In this document: piece by piece, positions 6,826-14,981 of the stretch
Layout: every line of letters starts with the position of its first letter
Position numbering within the stretch: the stretch's first letter is position 1
Assembly: GCA_036506275.1 (NCBI GenBank)
Contig: DASXSB010000101.1
Location: forward strand, 1 to 24,070
DNA: 24,070 bases
Reading direction: 5' to 3'
From: DASXSB01 sp036506275
Lineage (GTDB): Bacteria > Methylomirabilota > Methylomirabilia > Rokubacteriales > CSP1-6
Position numbers and translations under genes: made by a program
The notes under the pieces: generated by a model
Databases searched by the model: none
Told to the model about the DNA's origin: nothing
Seen by the model: the letters and a program-made list of their open reading frames with translations, nothing else

Positions 6826-6854
6826 TTGACAGCCCCGCGCGCCCGTGGTAGAGA
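6826..6854 (+). promoter_or_regulatory. Sigma70-like promoter of the signalling operon
   Basis: TTGACA (6826-6831), 17 bp, then TAGAGA (6849-6854). The -35 box is perfect and the -10 box moderate. Transcription from about 6861 would exclude the GTG at 6845 as a start codon and supports the GTG at 6932 for the next gene. Confidence 0.5.
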
Positions 6855-6931
6855 GCCCTTCTGGCCTCGACGCCGGCCGCCCCCGCCCCCGACCCGAGCC
6901 GGCCACGCCAGGACGACAAACGGGTGAAAGA

Positions 6932-8461
6932 GTGAGCTCGCGAGCCCTCGACCACGATCGGTTCGGCGACAAGCTCGGCCACATCCTCACGATCTGCCAG
7001 AAGCTCAACACCGAGCGGAATCTCTCGGCGTTGCTCGACCTCATCGTTCGCGAAGCGACCCAGCTCATTGAGGCCGATCGCGCCACGCTCTTCCTGCTGG
7101 ACCGCGACAAGCACGGGCTCTGGTCCAAGGTCGCGCTCGGCGTGGACGAGATGTTGCGGTTCGACGCTCACCTCGGCATCGCGGGCGCGGTGGCGACGAC
7201 GGGCCGCCCCATCAGCGCCGCCGACGCCCGCCGCGACCCGCACTTCTATGCCGCGATCGATGCCGTCACCGGGTACGAGACGAAGAGCCTCCTCGCCATG
7301 CCGCTCACCAATCTCCATGGCGAGACCATCGGCGCCTTCGAGGTCCTGAACAAGCACGGGGGCGGCCCCTTCACGCCGGAGGACGAGGAGATCCTGCGCG
7401 CGCTCGCGGCGCAGGCCGCCATCGCGATCGAGACGGCGCAGATGGTGGAGGAGCTGAAACGCCATCGGGATCAGCTCCTCGAGGAGAACACGCGCCTGTG
7501 GACGGAGCTCGAAGGAAAGCTTCCCGGCCAGCGGCTGCTCGGCACCAGCGACAAGATCCAGGCCATCTCGAAGCTGATCGAGCAGATCAAGGACAGCGTG
7601 GTCGACGTCCTCATCACCGGGGAAAGCGGCACGGGCAAGGAGGTGGTCGCGAAGACCATCCACTACACGAGCCCCCGCGCGCGGCGTCCCTTCGTGGCGC
7701 TGAATTGCGCGGCGCTGCCGGAAACCCTGGTGGAGAGCGAGCTGTTCGGGATCGAAAAAGGCGTGGCCACCGGGGTCGAGCGTCGCATCGGCAAGTTCGA
7801 AGCCGCCCATGGCGGGACGATCTTTCTCGACGAAGTGGGGGATCTGAGCCTCACCGCACAGGCCAAGCTGCTGCGCGTCCTCCAGGAGCGCACGGTGGAG
7901 CGCGTGGGAGGACGAAAGCCGATCCCGGTCGACGTGCGCGTGCTGTCCGCGACCAACAAGGATCTCGAGGCGGCGATCACCAACGGAACGTTTCGCGATG
8001 ATCTCTACTATCGCTTGAAGGTGATTCACATCGCGACGCCCGCCCTGCGCGAGATACCGGGCGACATTCCGATCATCGCGCACTCGCTCCTGGCCGCTTA
8101 CTGTCGCGAGATCAAGAAGGAGCCGCCCACGCTCTCACCGCCGGCGCTCGCGAAGCTCACCACCTATGCGTGGCCGGGCAACGTGCGTGAGCTGGAGAAC
8201 GAGATCAAGCGGCTGGTCGCTATCACGCGCGGCAACGTGATCGGCGAGGAGGATCTCTCCGAGCGCATCCGCCGGCCCCAGCCCGATCTCGCCGTGACCG
8301 CGCCCGCCGATCACTCCTTGAAAAGCGCGGTGTCGGAGCTGGAGAAGCGGATCATCCGCGACACCCTCGAGCTGTACCGCAATCAGCAGCAATCCGCGCG
8401 CGTGCTGGGGATGAGCCGGCAGGGCCTGATCAAAAAGATGAGGCGGTACGGCATCCGGTGA
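6932..8461 (+). CDS. GAF-AAA+-HTH transcriptional activator (bacterial enhancer-binding protein type)
   Basis: This is a 509-residue protein from the GTG at 6932. An N-terminal GAF sensor domain spans about residues 25-170, then a short coiled linker, then the sigma54-interaction AAA+ domain: Walker A Gly-Glu-Ser-Gly-Thr-Gly-Lys-Glu (230-237), Walker B Thr-Ile-Phe-Leu-Asp-Glu (~296-301), and Arg-Asp-Asp-Leu-Tyr-Tyr-Arg-Leu. A Fis-type helix-turn-helix closes the protein (~476-509). The loop that contacts sigma54, normally GAFTGA, reads Gly-Val-Ala-Thr-Gly-Val (277-282), so classical sigma54 activation is uncertain. The GAF ligand cannot be read from sequence; cyclic nucleotides are possible given the cyclase two genes on. 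It overlaps the next gene by 4 nt (GTGA). The longer start at 6845 is rejected because it lies upstream of the predicted transcription start and adds only a Pro/Arg-rich segment. Confidence 0.85.
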   Translation: MSSRALDHDRFGDKLGHILTICQKLNTERNLSALLDLIVREATQLIEADRATLFLLDRDKHGLWSKVALGVDEMLRFDAHLGIAGAVATTGRPISAADARRDPHFYAAIDAVTGYETKSLLAMPLTNLHGETIGAFEVLNKHGGGPFTPEDEEILRALAAQAAIAIETAQMVEELKRHRDQLLEENTRLWTELEGKLPGQRLLGTSDKIQAISKLIEQIKDSVVDVLITGESGTGKEVVAKTIHYTSPRARRPFVALNCAALPETLVESELFGIEKGVATGVERRIGKFEAAHGGTIFLDEVGDLSLTAQAKLLRVLQERTVERVGGRKPIPVDVRVLSATNKDLEAAITNGTFRDDLYYRLKVIHIATPALREIPGDIPIIAHSLLAAYCREIKKEPPTLSPPALAKLTTYAWPGNVRELENEIKRLVAITRGNVIGEEDLSERIRRPQPDLAVTAPADHSLKSAVSELEKRIIRDTLELYRNQQQSARVLGMSRQGLIKKMRRYGIR

Positions 8462-10770
8462 AGCTGCGTCTCCCCCTCGTCGTGATCGCTTCCCTCGCCG
8501 TCGTCGCGCTCGCGCTCCCGAGCCGCGGCGGCACCGCCGCCTCGCCCACGACCACGTCCGCAGAGCAGTCGTTTGGCCTCGGGATGAAAGCGTTCCAGCA
8601 GGGCGCGCTCGAGCAGGCGGTGGCGCGCTGGACCGACGCCGCCGACGAATACGACCGGGCGGGGAACGTCACGGGGAGGATCGCGGCCCTGACCCACCTG
8701 GCCGAGGCGTACTCGGAGCTGGGCCAGCACCTGCAAGCCGAGAAGCGGCTCGAGGTCGCGCTCGAGCTCGCGCAGAAGCTCGGCGATCCGGCGCGGGAAG
8801 CGCACGTCCTCGCCGCGCTCGGAAACGCGCAGCTCGCCGCCGGCGCCCTCGACGCGGCGCAGGCGCCGCTCGAGCGCAGCGTCGCCATCGCCCGCACCGT
8901 CGGCAACCCGTCGCTGGCCGCCATCGCGCTCAACAACCTCGGGAATCTTCTGTCGGCGCGGAAGCGATTCCCGGACGCGGTTCAAACGTACGAGGAGAGC
9001 GCGGCCTTCGCCCGCCGCGCCGGGGACCGCACGCTCGCCGCCCGCTCGCTCAGCAATGCCGCGATCGCGGCCCGGAAGAACGGCGCGCCGCCGGAATCCG
9101 AGCGGCTGCTCGACGCGGCCCGAGAGGACCTGCGCCATGCCACGCCCTCTCACGACACCGCTTTCACGCTCGTGAACGTCGGGGTGGCGTACCGCGATCT
9201 CCGTCCCTGGCTGACGGCATCGCATGACGAGTTGCTGCGGCGCGCCGGCCAGGCCTTTCAGGACGCCGGCGCGATGGCGGATCGGCTCGGCGACCGTCGC
9301 ACCGCGTCCTATGCGTGGGGCTACCTCGGCGCGCTCTACGAAGAGGAGCGCCGTCACGACGAAGCGCTCCGGCTGACGCGGAAGGCGATCCTCGCCGCTC
9401 AGCAGGTGAACGCGCCCGAGTCGCTCTACCTGTGGCAATGGCAATCGGCGCGCTTGTACCGGAACCTCGGCGCCAACGACGACGCCATCGCCGCCTACCG
9501 GCGCGCCGTCTCCACGCTCCAGTCGATTCGCCAGGAGTTGCTGCTCCGCTATCGCGACCCGGAGGGATCGTTCCGGGACTCCGTGGGGCCGCTCTACTTC
9601 GAGCTCGTGGACCTCTTGCTCCAGCGCTCGGCCTCCGTCGAGGGCCAGCGGGCGGAGCCGTACCTGGTCGAAGCGCGTGACACCGTCGAGCTGTTCAAGG
9701 TCGCCGAGCTCAGGGATTATTTCCGGGACGACTGCGTCGACACCTCCCTCGCCAAGACGACGAAGCTCGACGTCGTGTCCCGCTCCACGGCCGTGGTCTA
9801 TCCGATCATCCTGCCCGACCGCACCGAGCTCCTCGTGAGTCTGCCCGGCGGATTGAAGCGAACGACGGTCGCGGTGAGCGGGAACACGATCACCCAGGAA
9901 ATCCGTGAGCTCCGTCGCAAGCTGGAGAAGCGAACCACCCGCGAGTACCTCCCGCACGCCCAGCAGCTCTACCGGTGGTTGATCGCGCCCCTGGAGCCGG
10001 ACTTGAAAGCGGCGCAGATCGACACGCTGATCTTCGTCCCCGATGGCCCGCTGCGCACGATCCCGATCGCGGCCCTCCACGACGGCGAGCAGTTCGTGAT
10101 CGCGCGGTACGCCGTCGGTATCACACCCAGCCTGAACCTGACGGACCCTCATGCGATCGCGCGCAAGCAGATGAAGGTTCTTTCCGTGGGCGTCACCGAG
10201 GCCGTCCAGGGGTTTCCGGCGCTGCCCGACGTCGCCGGTGAGCTGGACGCGCTGCGCGCGCTGTTAGGCAGCGAGACGCTCGTCGATCGGGAATTCCGCA
10301 GCGCCACGCTCGAGCGCAAGCTGAAAGACGAGCAGTTCACGGTCCTGCACATCGCCTCCCACGCGGAGTTCGGGACCGACGCCGTCGAGAAGAGCTTCCT
10401 CCTCACGTTCGACGACAAGCTCACCATCGATCGTCTCGACCGCCTCGTGGGGGTCTTCAAGTTCCGCGACGAGCCTCTGGAGCTCCTGACGTTGAGCGCG
10501 TGCGAGACGGCGCAGGGCGACGACCGCGCCGCCCTCGGCCTCGCCGGTGTCGCCATCAAGGCCGGCGCGCGGAGCGCGGTCGCCACGCTGTGGAATGTCA
10601 ACGACCGTGCCTCGTCCGATCTCGTCGTGGAGTTCTATCGCCAGCTCCAGAATCCCGCGATCTCGAGGGCGGGCGCGCTCCAGCGCGCGCAGCTGAAGAT
10701 GCTCACCGATCCGCGCTATGATCACCCGGGGTTTTGGTCGGCCTTCCTCCTGATCAACAACTGGCTGTAA
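8458..10770 (+). CDS. Exported TPR-CHAT domain protease
   Basis: A 770-residue protein starting at a GTG that overlaps the previous stop. Residues 1-28 are a signal peptide (Arg, then a Val/Ala/Leu core), so the protein should act outside the cytoplasmic membrane. Residues ~35-365 are tandem tetratricopeptide-like repeats, of which Ala-Ile-Ala-Leu-Asn-Asn-Leu-Gly-Asn-Leu is typical. Residues ~500-770 are a CHAT (caspase-HetF-associated with TPR) domain, with the catalytic His in His-Ile-Ala-Ser-His-Ala-Glu-Phe (H635) and the Cys in Leu-Ser-Ala-Cys-Glu-Thr-Ala (C682). The C-terminus Gly-Phe-Trp-Ser-Ala-Phe is also typical. CHAT proteins are caspase-like cysteine peptidases, and some cleave partner proteins on a signal. 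Here the partners are probably the CHASE2 cyclase and the DUF928-like protein. Substrate unknown. Confidence 0.87.
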   Translation: MKLRLPLVVIASLAVVALALPSRGGTAASPTTTSAEQSFGLGMKAFQQGALEQAVARWTDAADEYDRAGNVTGRIAALTHLAEAYSELGQHLQAEKRLEVALELAQKLGDPAREAHVLAALGNAQLAAGALDAAQAPLERSVAIARTVGNPSLAAIALNNLGNLLSARKRFPDAVQTYEESAAFARRAGDRTLAARSLSNAAIAARKNGAPPESERLLDAAREDLRHATPSHDTAFTLVNVGVAYRDLRPWLTASHDELLRRAGQAFQDAGAMADRLGDRRTASYAWGYLGALYEEERRHDEALRLTRKAILAAQQVNAPESLYLWQWQSARLYRNLGANDDAIAAYRRAVSTLQSIRQELLLRYRDPEGSFRDSVGPLYFELVDLLLQRSASVEGQRAEPYLVEARDTVELFKVAELRDYFRDDCVDTSLAKTTKLDVVSRSTAVVYPIILPDRTELLVSLPGGLKRTTVAVSGNTITQEIRELRRKLEKRTTREYLPHAQQLYRWLIAPLEPDLKAAQIDTLIFVPDGPLRTIPIAALHDGEQFVIARYAVGITPSLNLTDPHAIARKQMKVLSVGVTEAVQGFPALPDVAGELDALRALLGSETLVDREFRSATLERKLKDEQFTVLHIASHAEFGTDAVEKSFLLTFDDKLTIDRLDRLVGVFKFRDEPLELLTLSACETAQGDDRAALGLAGVAIKAGARSAVATLWNVNDRASSDLVVEFYRQLQNPAISRAGALQRAQLKMLTDPRYDHPGFWSAFLLINNWL

Positions 10771-12695
10771 CCCGCCGCCTCCGGTCGCGGCGTTGGCGCA
10801 CGCTCGCCCGATCGCCCCTGGCGGCCACCGTGCTCATCGCGCTCGCCGTCTGCTTCGGCACGCTCACCCTGCGCGCGCTCGGCACCCTCGAGTCTCTCGA
10901 GCTGTCGGCGTACGACTGGTTCGTCCGGCTGCGCCCGGACGCCGCCGCTCCGGACACCCGGATCGCGCTCATCACCGTGACCGAGGGCGACCTCCAGACT
11001 CACGGCTGGCCACTGTCGGACGGCGTCCTCGCCGAAGTGCTCCAGCGGCTCGCCCGACTCCAGCCGCGCGCCATCGGCGTCGACATCTACCGCGATCGCC
11101 CGGTGCCGCCGGGAAGTGAGCGGCTCGCGGCCACGCTCGCGCGTCCCGAGGGCATCGTCTGGGTGATGAAGTTCGGAGACGGGGCGAGCGGCGTGCCCGC
11201 GCCTCCCGCGCTCCGGGACACGGAGGCGGTGGGATTCAACGACATCCTCGTGGATCCCGGCGGCACCGTGCGGCGCGGGCTCCTCTTCCTCGACGACGGC
11301 GTCCGGACGGTGTCGTCGTTTGCGCTGCGATTGGCGCTCCTGTACCTGGGACCGGCGGGCGTGACCGCACGAGCCGATCCGCGCGACGAGCGCCTCTTCC
11401 GACTGGGACAGGTGACGATTCGGCCTCTGGAGCCCAACGACGGCGGATATGTCGCCGCCGACGCGCGCGGCTACCAGTTCCTGCTCGACTTCAGGGGCGC
11501 GCGGCAATCGTTTCGGGCGTTCGATCTCACGGCCCTGTTGTCCGGGAAGCTGGACGCGAGCGCGCTGCGGGACAAGATCGTGATCCTCGGCGTCACCGCC
11601 GAGAGCGTCAAGGACCACTTCTACATTCCGCACAGCCGAACCCTAGTGACGAATCAGCAGATCCCGGGCGTCGTCCTCCACGCTCACATCGCGAGCCAGC
11701 TCCTCCACATCGGCATCGACGGTGCGCGGCCGACCGTGAGTCCGCCCGAATGGCAGAAGGCGCTCTGGGTCTTGCTCTGGAGCGCGCTGGCGGCGCTGCT
11801 GGCGGTCGTGGTGCGCTCCCCGTGGCGGCTCACGTTCGGGGCGGTGGGTGGCCTCGTGGCCCTGACGCTCGTGGACGGTCTCGCGTTCGCCAACGGCTGG
11901 TGGCTCCCGCTGGTGCCGCCCGCGATCGCGTGGCTCGCCTCCGCGGGCGGCGCCACCTCGTACCTCGCGTACCGGGAAACGATGGAGCGGGCTGCGTTGA
12001 TGCAGCTCTTCTCCAAGCACGTGTCGAAGGAAATCGCGGAGGCCCTGTGGCGGCACCGCGACCAGTTTCTCGAAGGCGGTCGCCCCCATTCGCAGCGCCT
12101 GGTCGCGACCGTGCTGTTCACCGACCTCATGGGATTCACGTCGGTCAGCGAGAAGCTGGCGCCGGAAGCCCTGATGGAGTGGCTGAACGAGTACATGGAA
12201 GTGATGGCGGGGGAGATCAGCCGCCACGGCGGCGTGATAAACAAGTACATCGGCGATTCCATCATGGCGATGTTCGGCGTCCCCGTGGCGAGGACGGGCG
12301 ACGAGGAGATACGCGCGGACGCGGTGAACGCGGTGCAGTGCGCGCTGGCGCTCGAAAGCGCGCTCGAGCGTCTCAACCATCGGTGGCGCGAGCGCGGGCT
12401 GGCCACGATCGGGATGCGCATCGGGATCTTCACCGGTCCCATGGTGGCCGGAAGTCTGGGCGGCGCCGACCGGCTCGAGTACACGGTGATCGGCGATACG
12501 GTGAACACGGCGTCGAGGCTCGAAAGCTTCGACAAGGAGCTGTTCGCGCACAGCCCGTGCCGCATTCTCATCGGCGAGGCGACGTTGCGGTATCTTGGTG
12601 ATCGGTTCGTCACCGAACGAGTGGGCGACGCCACGTTGAAGGGCAAAGAGGAAAAGATCGCCGTCTATCGCGTCGTGCGCGCGGCCGAAGCGTGA
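10734..12695 (+). CDS. CHASE2-domain class III adenylate cyclase
   Basis: A 653-residue membrane protein. A membrane segment lies near residues 28-50, a CHASE2 extracytoplasmic sensor domain at ~52-330 (Leu-Ser-Ala-Tyr-Asp-Trp-Phe-Val-Arg-Leu-Arg-Pro, Ala-Ile-Gly-Val-Asp-Ile-Tyr), then two or three membrane segments at ~343-412, and a class III cyclase domain at ~455-650. Metal-binding Asp residues are in Phe-Thr-Asp-Leu-Met-Gly-Phe-Thr (D464) and Tyr-Ile-Gly-Asp-Ser (D508). Base-recognition residues are K504 and D588, the Lys/Asp pair of adenylate rather than guanylate cyclases. Output should be cAMP, and the double cNMP protein encoded upstream is an obvious receptor. The only early start is a TTG overlapping the CHAT gene by 37 nt after a GGGG; the next candidate GTG would cut into the first membrane segment. 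Confidence 0.87.
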   Translation: MVGLPPDQQLAVTRRLRSRRWRTLARSPLAATVLIALAVCFGTLTLRALGTLESLELSAYDWFVRLRPDAAAPDTRIALITVTEGDLQTHGWPLSDGVLAEVLQRLARLQPRAIGVDIYRDRPVPPGSERLAATLARPEGIVWVMKFGDGASGVPAPPALRDTEAVGFNDILVDPGGTVRRGLLFLDDGVRTVSSFALRLALLYLGPAGVTARADPRDERLFRLGQVTIRPLEPNDGGYVAADARGYQFLLDFRGARQSFRAFDLTALLSGKLDASALRDKIVILGVTAESVKDHFYIPHSRTLVTNQQIPGVVLHAHIASQLLHIGIDGARPTVSPPEWQKALWVLLWSALAALLAVVVRSPWRLTFGAVGGLVALTLVDGLAFANGWWLPLVPPAIAWLASAGGATSYLAYRETMERAALMQLFSKHVSKEIAEALWRHRDQFLEGGRPHSQRLVATVLFTDLMGFTSVSEKLAPEALMEWLNEYMEVMAGEISRHGGVINKYIGDSIMAMFGVPVARTGDEEIRADAVNAVQCALALESALERLNHRWRERGLATIGMRIGIFTGPMVAGSLGGADRLEYTVIGDTVNTASRLESFDKELFAHSPCRILIGEATLRYLGDRFVTERVGDATLKGKEEKIAVYRVVRAAEA

Positions 12696-12900
12696 TCGGC
12701 TGATCGCCGGGAATGTTCCACGGCGTTGTCGCGGTGCCCACGACGTTGACAGTGGCGGTCCCGGCGCCTCCGGCGTCGCGCTCGCGGCTGTCTTTTGAAT
12801 TCGACGCATACCGGGCACGCCCGGCGGGCACGACGGTTGGCGCCGGCCTTGCGTTACGTGGGATGGGAGTTACCTGGCCATGAGAGACGGAGGCGGACGA

Positions 12901-13635
12901 ATGACGCATGGAAAGCTCGCGACGTTGCTCGCGCTGGCAGCGCTGCTGGCGGGGTATCCGTCCGCCGCGCGGGCGGGCGAAGACGGCCGACGCCTTCGGC
13001 CACAACCGGCCCCGGAGATCCGGCTCGCGCAGGCGACGACGTCCGTACCGGTGTACAAGCCGCCGTTGCGGGGGGCGCCGGGCGGCCGCGTTGGCGGCGG
13101 CACGCGCGGCGCGGGACGGGAGCTGTTCGTCCTCACCGTGCTGGCGCCGGACCACACGGGGCTGACCGTGCAGGAACAGCCGTCACTCCGCTGGTTCGTC
13201 TCCAACAAGACGCCCTATCCCGTCGAGTTCACCGTGATGGATCCTCGGGCGACCCAGCCGCTGGTCGAGCACCGCATCCCAGCGCCCATCGAGGCGGGCC
13301 TCCACACGATCCGTCTCGCGGATCACAACGTGCGCCTCGCGCCCGGCGTCGCCTATCGCTGGTTCGTCGCGATCGTGCCGGATGCCTCGCGTCGCTCGCG
13401 CGACATCCTCGCCGGCGGCACCATCGAGCGCGTGGAGCCGTCCGAGGAGCTTCGCGCCAAGCTCGCGCGCGCGAGCAAGGCCGACGTGCCGTTCGTCTAC
13501 GCGGAGGCCGGCGTCTGGTACGACGCGTTCACCGCCATCTCGGAGTTGATCGACACGTCGCCCGGGAACGCGGATCTCAAGAAACAGCGTGCGGCGCTGA
13601 TGTCGCAGGTGGGCTTGCCCGAGATCAACGACTGA
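12901..13635 (+). CDS. Exported DUF928-like protein
   Basis: A 244-residue protein. The ATG at 12901 is chosen because CGGAGG lies about 8 nt upstream and the signal peptide then begins properly (Lys followed by an Ala/Leu-rich core, cleavage after Ala-Arg-Ala near residue 24). The mature part starts with a Gly/Arg/Pro-rich linker. It then matches DUF928 in layout: Gly-Leu-Thr-Val-Gln-Glu-Gln-Pro-Ser-Leu-Arg-Trp-Phe-Val, a beta-rich middle with Val-Glu-Phe-Thr, and Gly-Val-Trp-Tyr-Asp-Ala toward the end. DUF928 genes are often found beside CHAT and CHASE2 genes, especially in cyanobacteria (from memory). This context supports a shared extracytoplasmic sensing role. It follows the cyclase gene by 205 nt. 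No enzymatic residues can be named. Confidence 0.7.
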   Translation: MTHGKLATLLALAALLAGYPSAARAGEDGRRLRPQPAPEIRLAQATTSVPVYKPPLRGAPGGRVGGGTRGAGRELFVLTVLAPDHTGLTVQEQPSLRWFVSNKTPYPVEFTVMDPRATQPLVEHRIPAPIEAGLHTIRLADHNVRLAPGVAYRWFVAIVPDASRRSRDILAGGTIERVEPSEELRAKLARASKADVPFVYAEAGVWYDAFTAISELIDTSPGNADLKKQRAALMSQVGLPEIND

Positions 13636-13679
13636 ACCTCGCGGCCGCGTCGCGTCTCGGTGCCGAGCGCCGCCCGGCG

Positions 13680-13709
13680 TTGACAGCCGCTTGGCGGCCC
13701 TCCTATCAT
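13680..13709 (+). promoter_or_regulatory. Sigma70-like promoter of the Liv-type operon
   Basis: TTGACA (13680-13685), 18 bp, TATCAT (13704-13709). This is the best promoter match in the window and serves as a template for the local consensus. Transcription would begin near 13716, about 41 nt before the ATG at 13757. Confidence 0.65.
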
Positions 13710-13756
13710 TCCGCCACTCGTCATTCCGCCCACTCGGACGCACCAAGGAGGGCCTC

Positions 13757-14974
13757 ATGGATCGCCGCACGTTCCTCGCCACCGCCGCCGCCGGCACCGC
13801 CACCCTCGCGTTTCCCCACGTCCTCCGGGCGCAGAGCAAGGATCCCATCCGCATCGGGTTTCCGTCGCCGCTCACGGGGCCGTTCGCGGTGCTCGCCGAA
13901 GATCAAAAGAAGGGCGCGGAGCTCGCGATCGACGAGCTGAACGCCAAGGGCGGCATCCTCGGGCGCAAGGTCGAGGTGCTCGTGCGCGACGACCAGCTCA
14001 AGCCCGCCGTCGGCGCCCAGCGCACCAAGGAGCTGATCGAGAACGAGAAGTGCCAGTTCATCGTCGGTGGTCTCGCCGCCCACGTGCAGATGGCCATCAA
14101 CGAGCAGACCAAGAAGTCGAACGTGCTCTTCATCTCGGTCAGCCAGTCCGACGAGATCAGCGCGAAGCCGGACGGCGGCCCGATCACGTTCCACGAAGCC
14201 CTCAATCCTACCATCACGTGTCGCGCCGTCGGCTCCTGGGTGGCGCAGAACCTCGGCAAGAAGTGGTGGATCGTCTACGCCGACTACGCGTGGGGCAAGC
14301 AGTGCAACATGGTGCTGGCGGAGACGGTGAAGAAGCACGGCGGCACCGTCCTCGGGTCCACGCCCTACCCGCTCGGCAGCGCCGAGTTTTCCGCGCACCT
14401 CCCGCGCATCCAGGCCGCCAAGCCCGAAGTGCTGATGTCGGTGACGCCGGGCGCCGACAACATCGCGTTCCTCAAGCAGGCCATCAGCTTCGGCATGAAG
14501 AAGGAGATGAAGCTCGCGCAGCCGCTCCACTGGCTCGCCAACGCCAAGCAGGCGGGGCCCGACGTGATGAGCGACGTCTACGCCGGCATCAACTTCTACT
14601 GGGAGCTCCAGGACAGCAACCCGTCCGCCAAGCGGTACGTCGAATCGTTCCAGAAGAAGTACGGCACGCCGCCCCAGGACTATGGCTGCTACGCCTACAG
14701 CGCCATCATGGAGATCGCGCGCGGCGTCGAGCTGGCGAAGTCGACGGACTCCGAAGCGGTGGCGAAAGCGCTCCGCGCCAGCCGCGAGTACGACCACTAC
14801 AAGGGCAAGCAGTGGTGGCGCGCGTGCGACAACAAGGCGTTTCAGGACATGTGGATCGTCAAGGCTCGTGAGCCCGGCAAGACCCGCGGCGACTGGGGTC
14901 TCTTCGAGATCGTGACGCGCATCCCGGCCAACGAAGAGCTCGAGCGCACGTGCGCCGAGAAGGGCATGGCCTAG
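13757..14974 (+). CDS. Liv-type ABC transporter substrate-binding protein
   Basis: A 405-residue protein; the ATG has AAGGAGG 5 nt upstream. The N-terminus has a twin-arginine-like signal (Asp-Arg-Arg-Thr-Phe-Leu-Ala-Thr, Ala-rich core, Leu-Arg-Ala cleavage near residue 25). The mature part follows the Leu/Ile/Val-binding-protein family: Ile-Arg-Ile-Gly-Phe-Pro-Ser-Pro-Leu-Thr-Gly, Gly-Ala-Glu-Leu-Ala-Ile-Asp-Glu-Leu-Asn, Gly-Gly-Ile-Leu-Gly-Arg-Lys-Val. Members bind branched-chain amino acids, amides, urea or aromatic acids, and sequence alone does not say which. The long Lys/Trp-containing middle (Lys-Lys-Trp-Trp-Ile-Val-Tyr-Ala-Asp-Tyr-Ala-Trp-Gly) is closer to homologues of the amide/aromatic group than to E. 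coli LivJ. It is the first gene of an operon with the two permease genes. Confidence 0.88.
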   Translation: MDRRTFLATAAAGTATLAFPHVLRAQSKDPIRIGFPSPLTGPFAVLAEDQKKGAELAIDELNAKGGILGRKVEVLVRDDQLKPAVGAQRTKELIENEKCQFIVGGLAAHVQMAINEQTKKSNVLFISVSQSDEISAKPDGGPITFHEALNPTITCRAVGSWVAQNLGKKWWIVYADYAWGKQCNMVLAETVKKHGGTVLGSTPYPLGSAEFSAHLPRIQAAKPEVLMSVTPGADNIAFLKQAISFGMKKEMKLAQPLHWLANAKQAGPDVMSDVYAGINFYWELQDSNPSAKRYVESFQKKYGTPPQDYGCYAYSAIMEIARGVELAKSTDSEAVAKALRASREYDHYKGKQWWRACDNKAFQDMWIVKAREPGKTRGDWGLFEIVTRIPANEELERTCAEKGMA

Positions 14975-14981
14975 CGCGCGC

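Noticed and set aside
5245..7128. 627-codon minus-strand open frame
   Set aside because: It is antisense to the cNMP-PqqD-M50 gene, whose motifs are unambiguous; the translation has no known motif.
8383..10152. 589-codon minus-strand open frame
   Set aside because: It is a shadow of the CHAT gene, which has matching His/Cys motifs on the plus strand.
12746..12775. TTGACA at 12746 as a promoter for the DUF928-like gene
   Set aside because: No acceptable -10 box lies 16-19 bp downstream (all G/C-rich).
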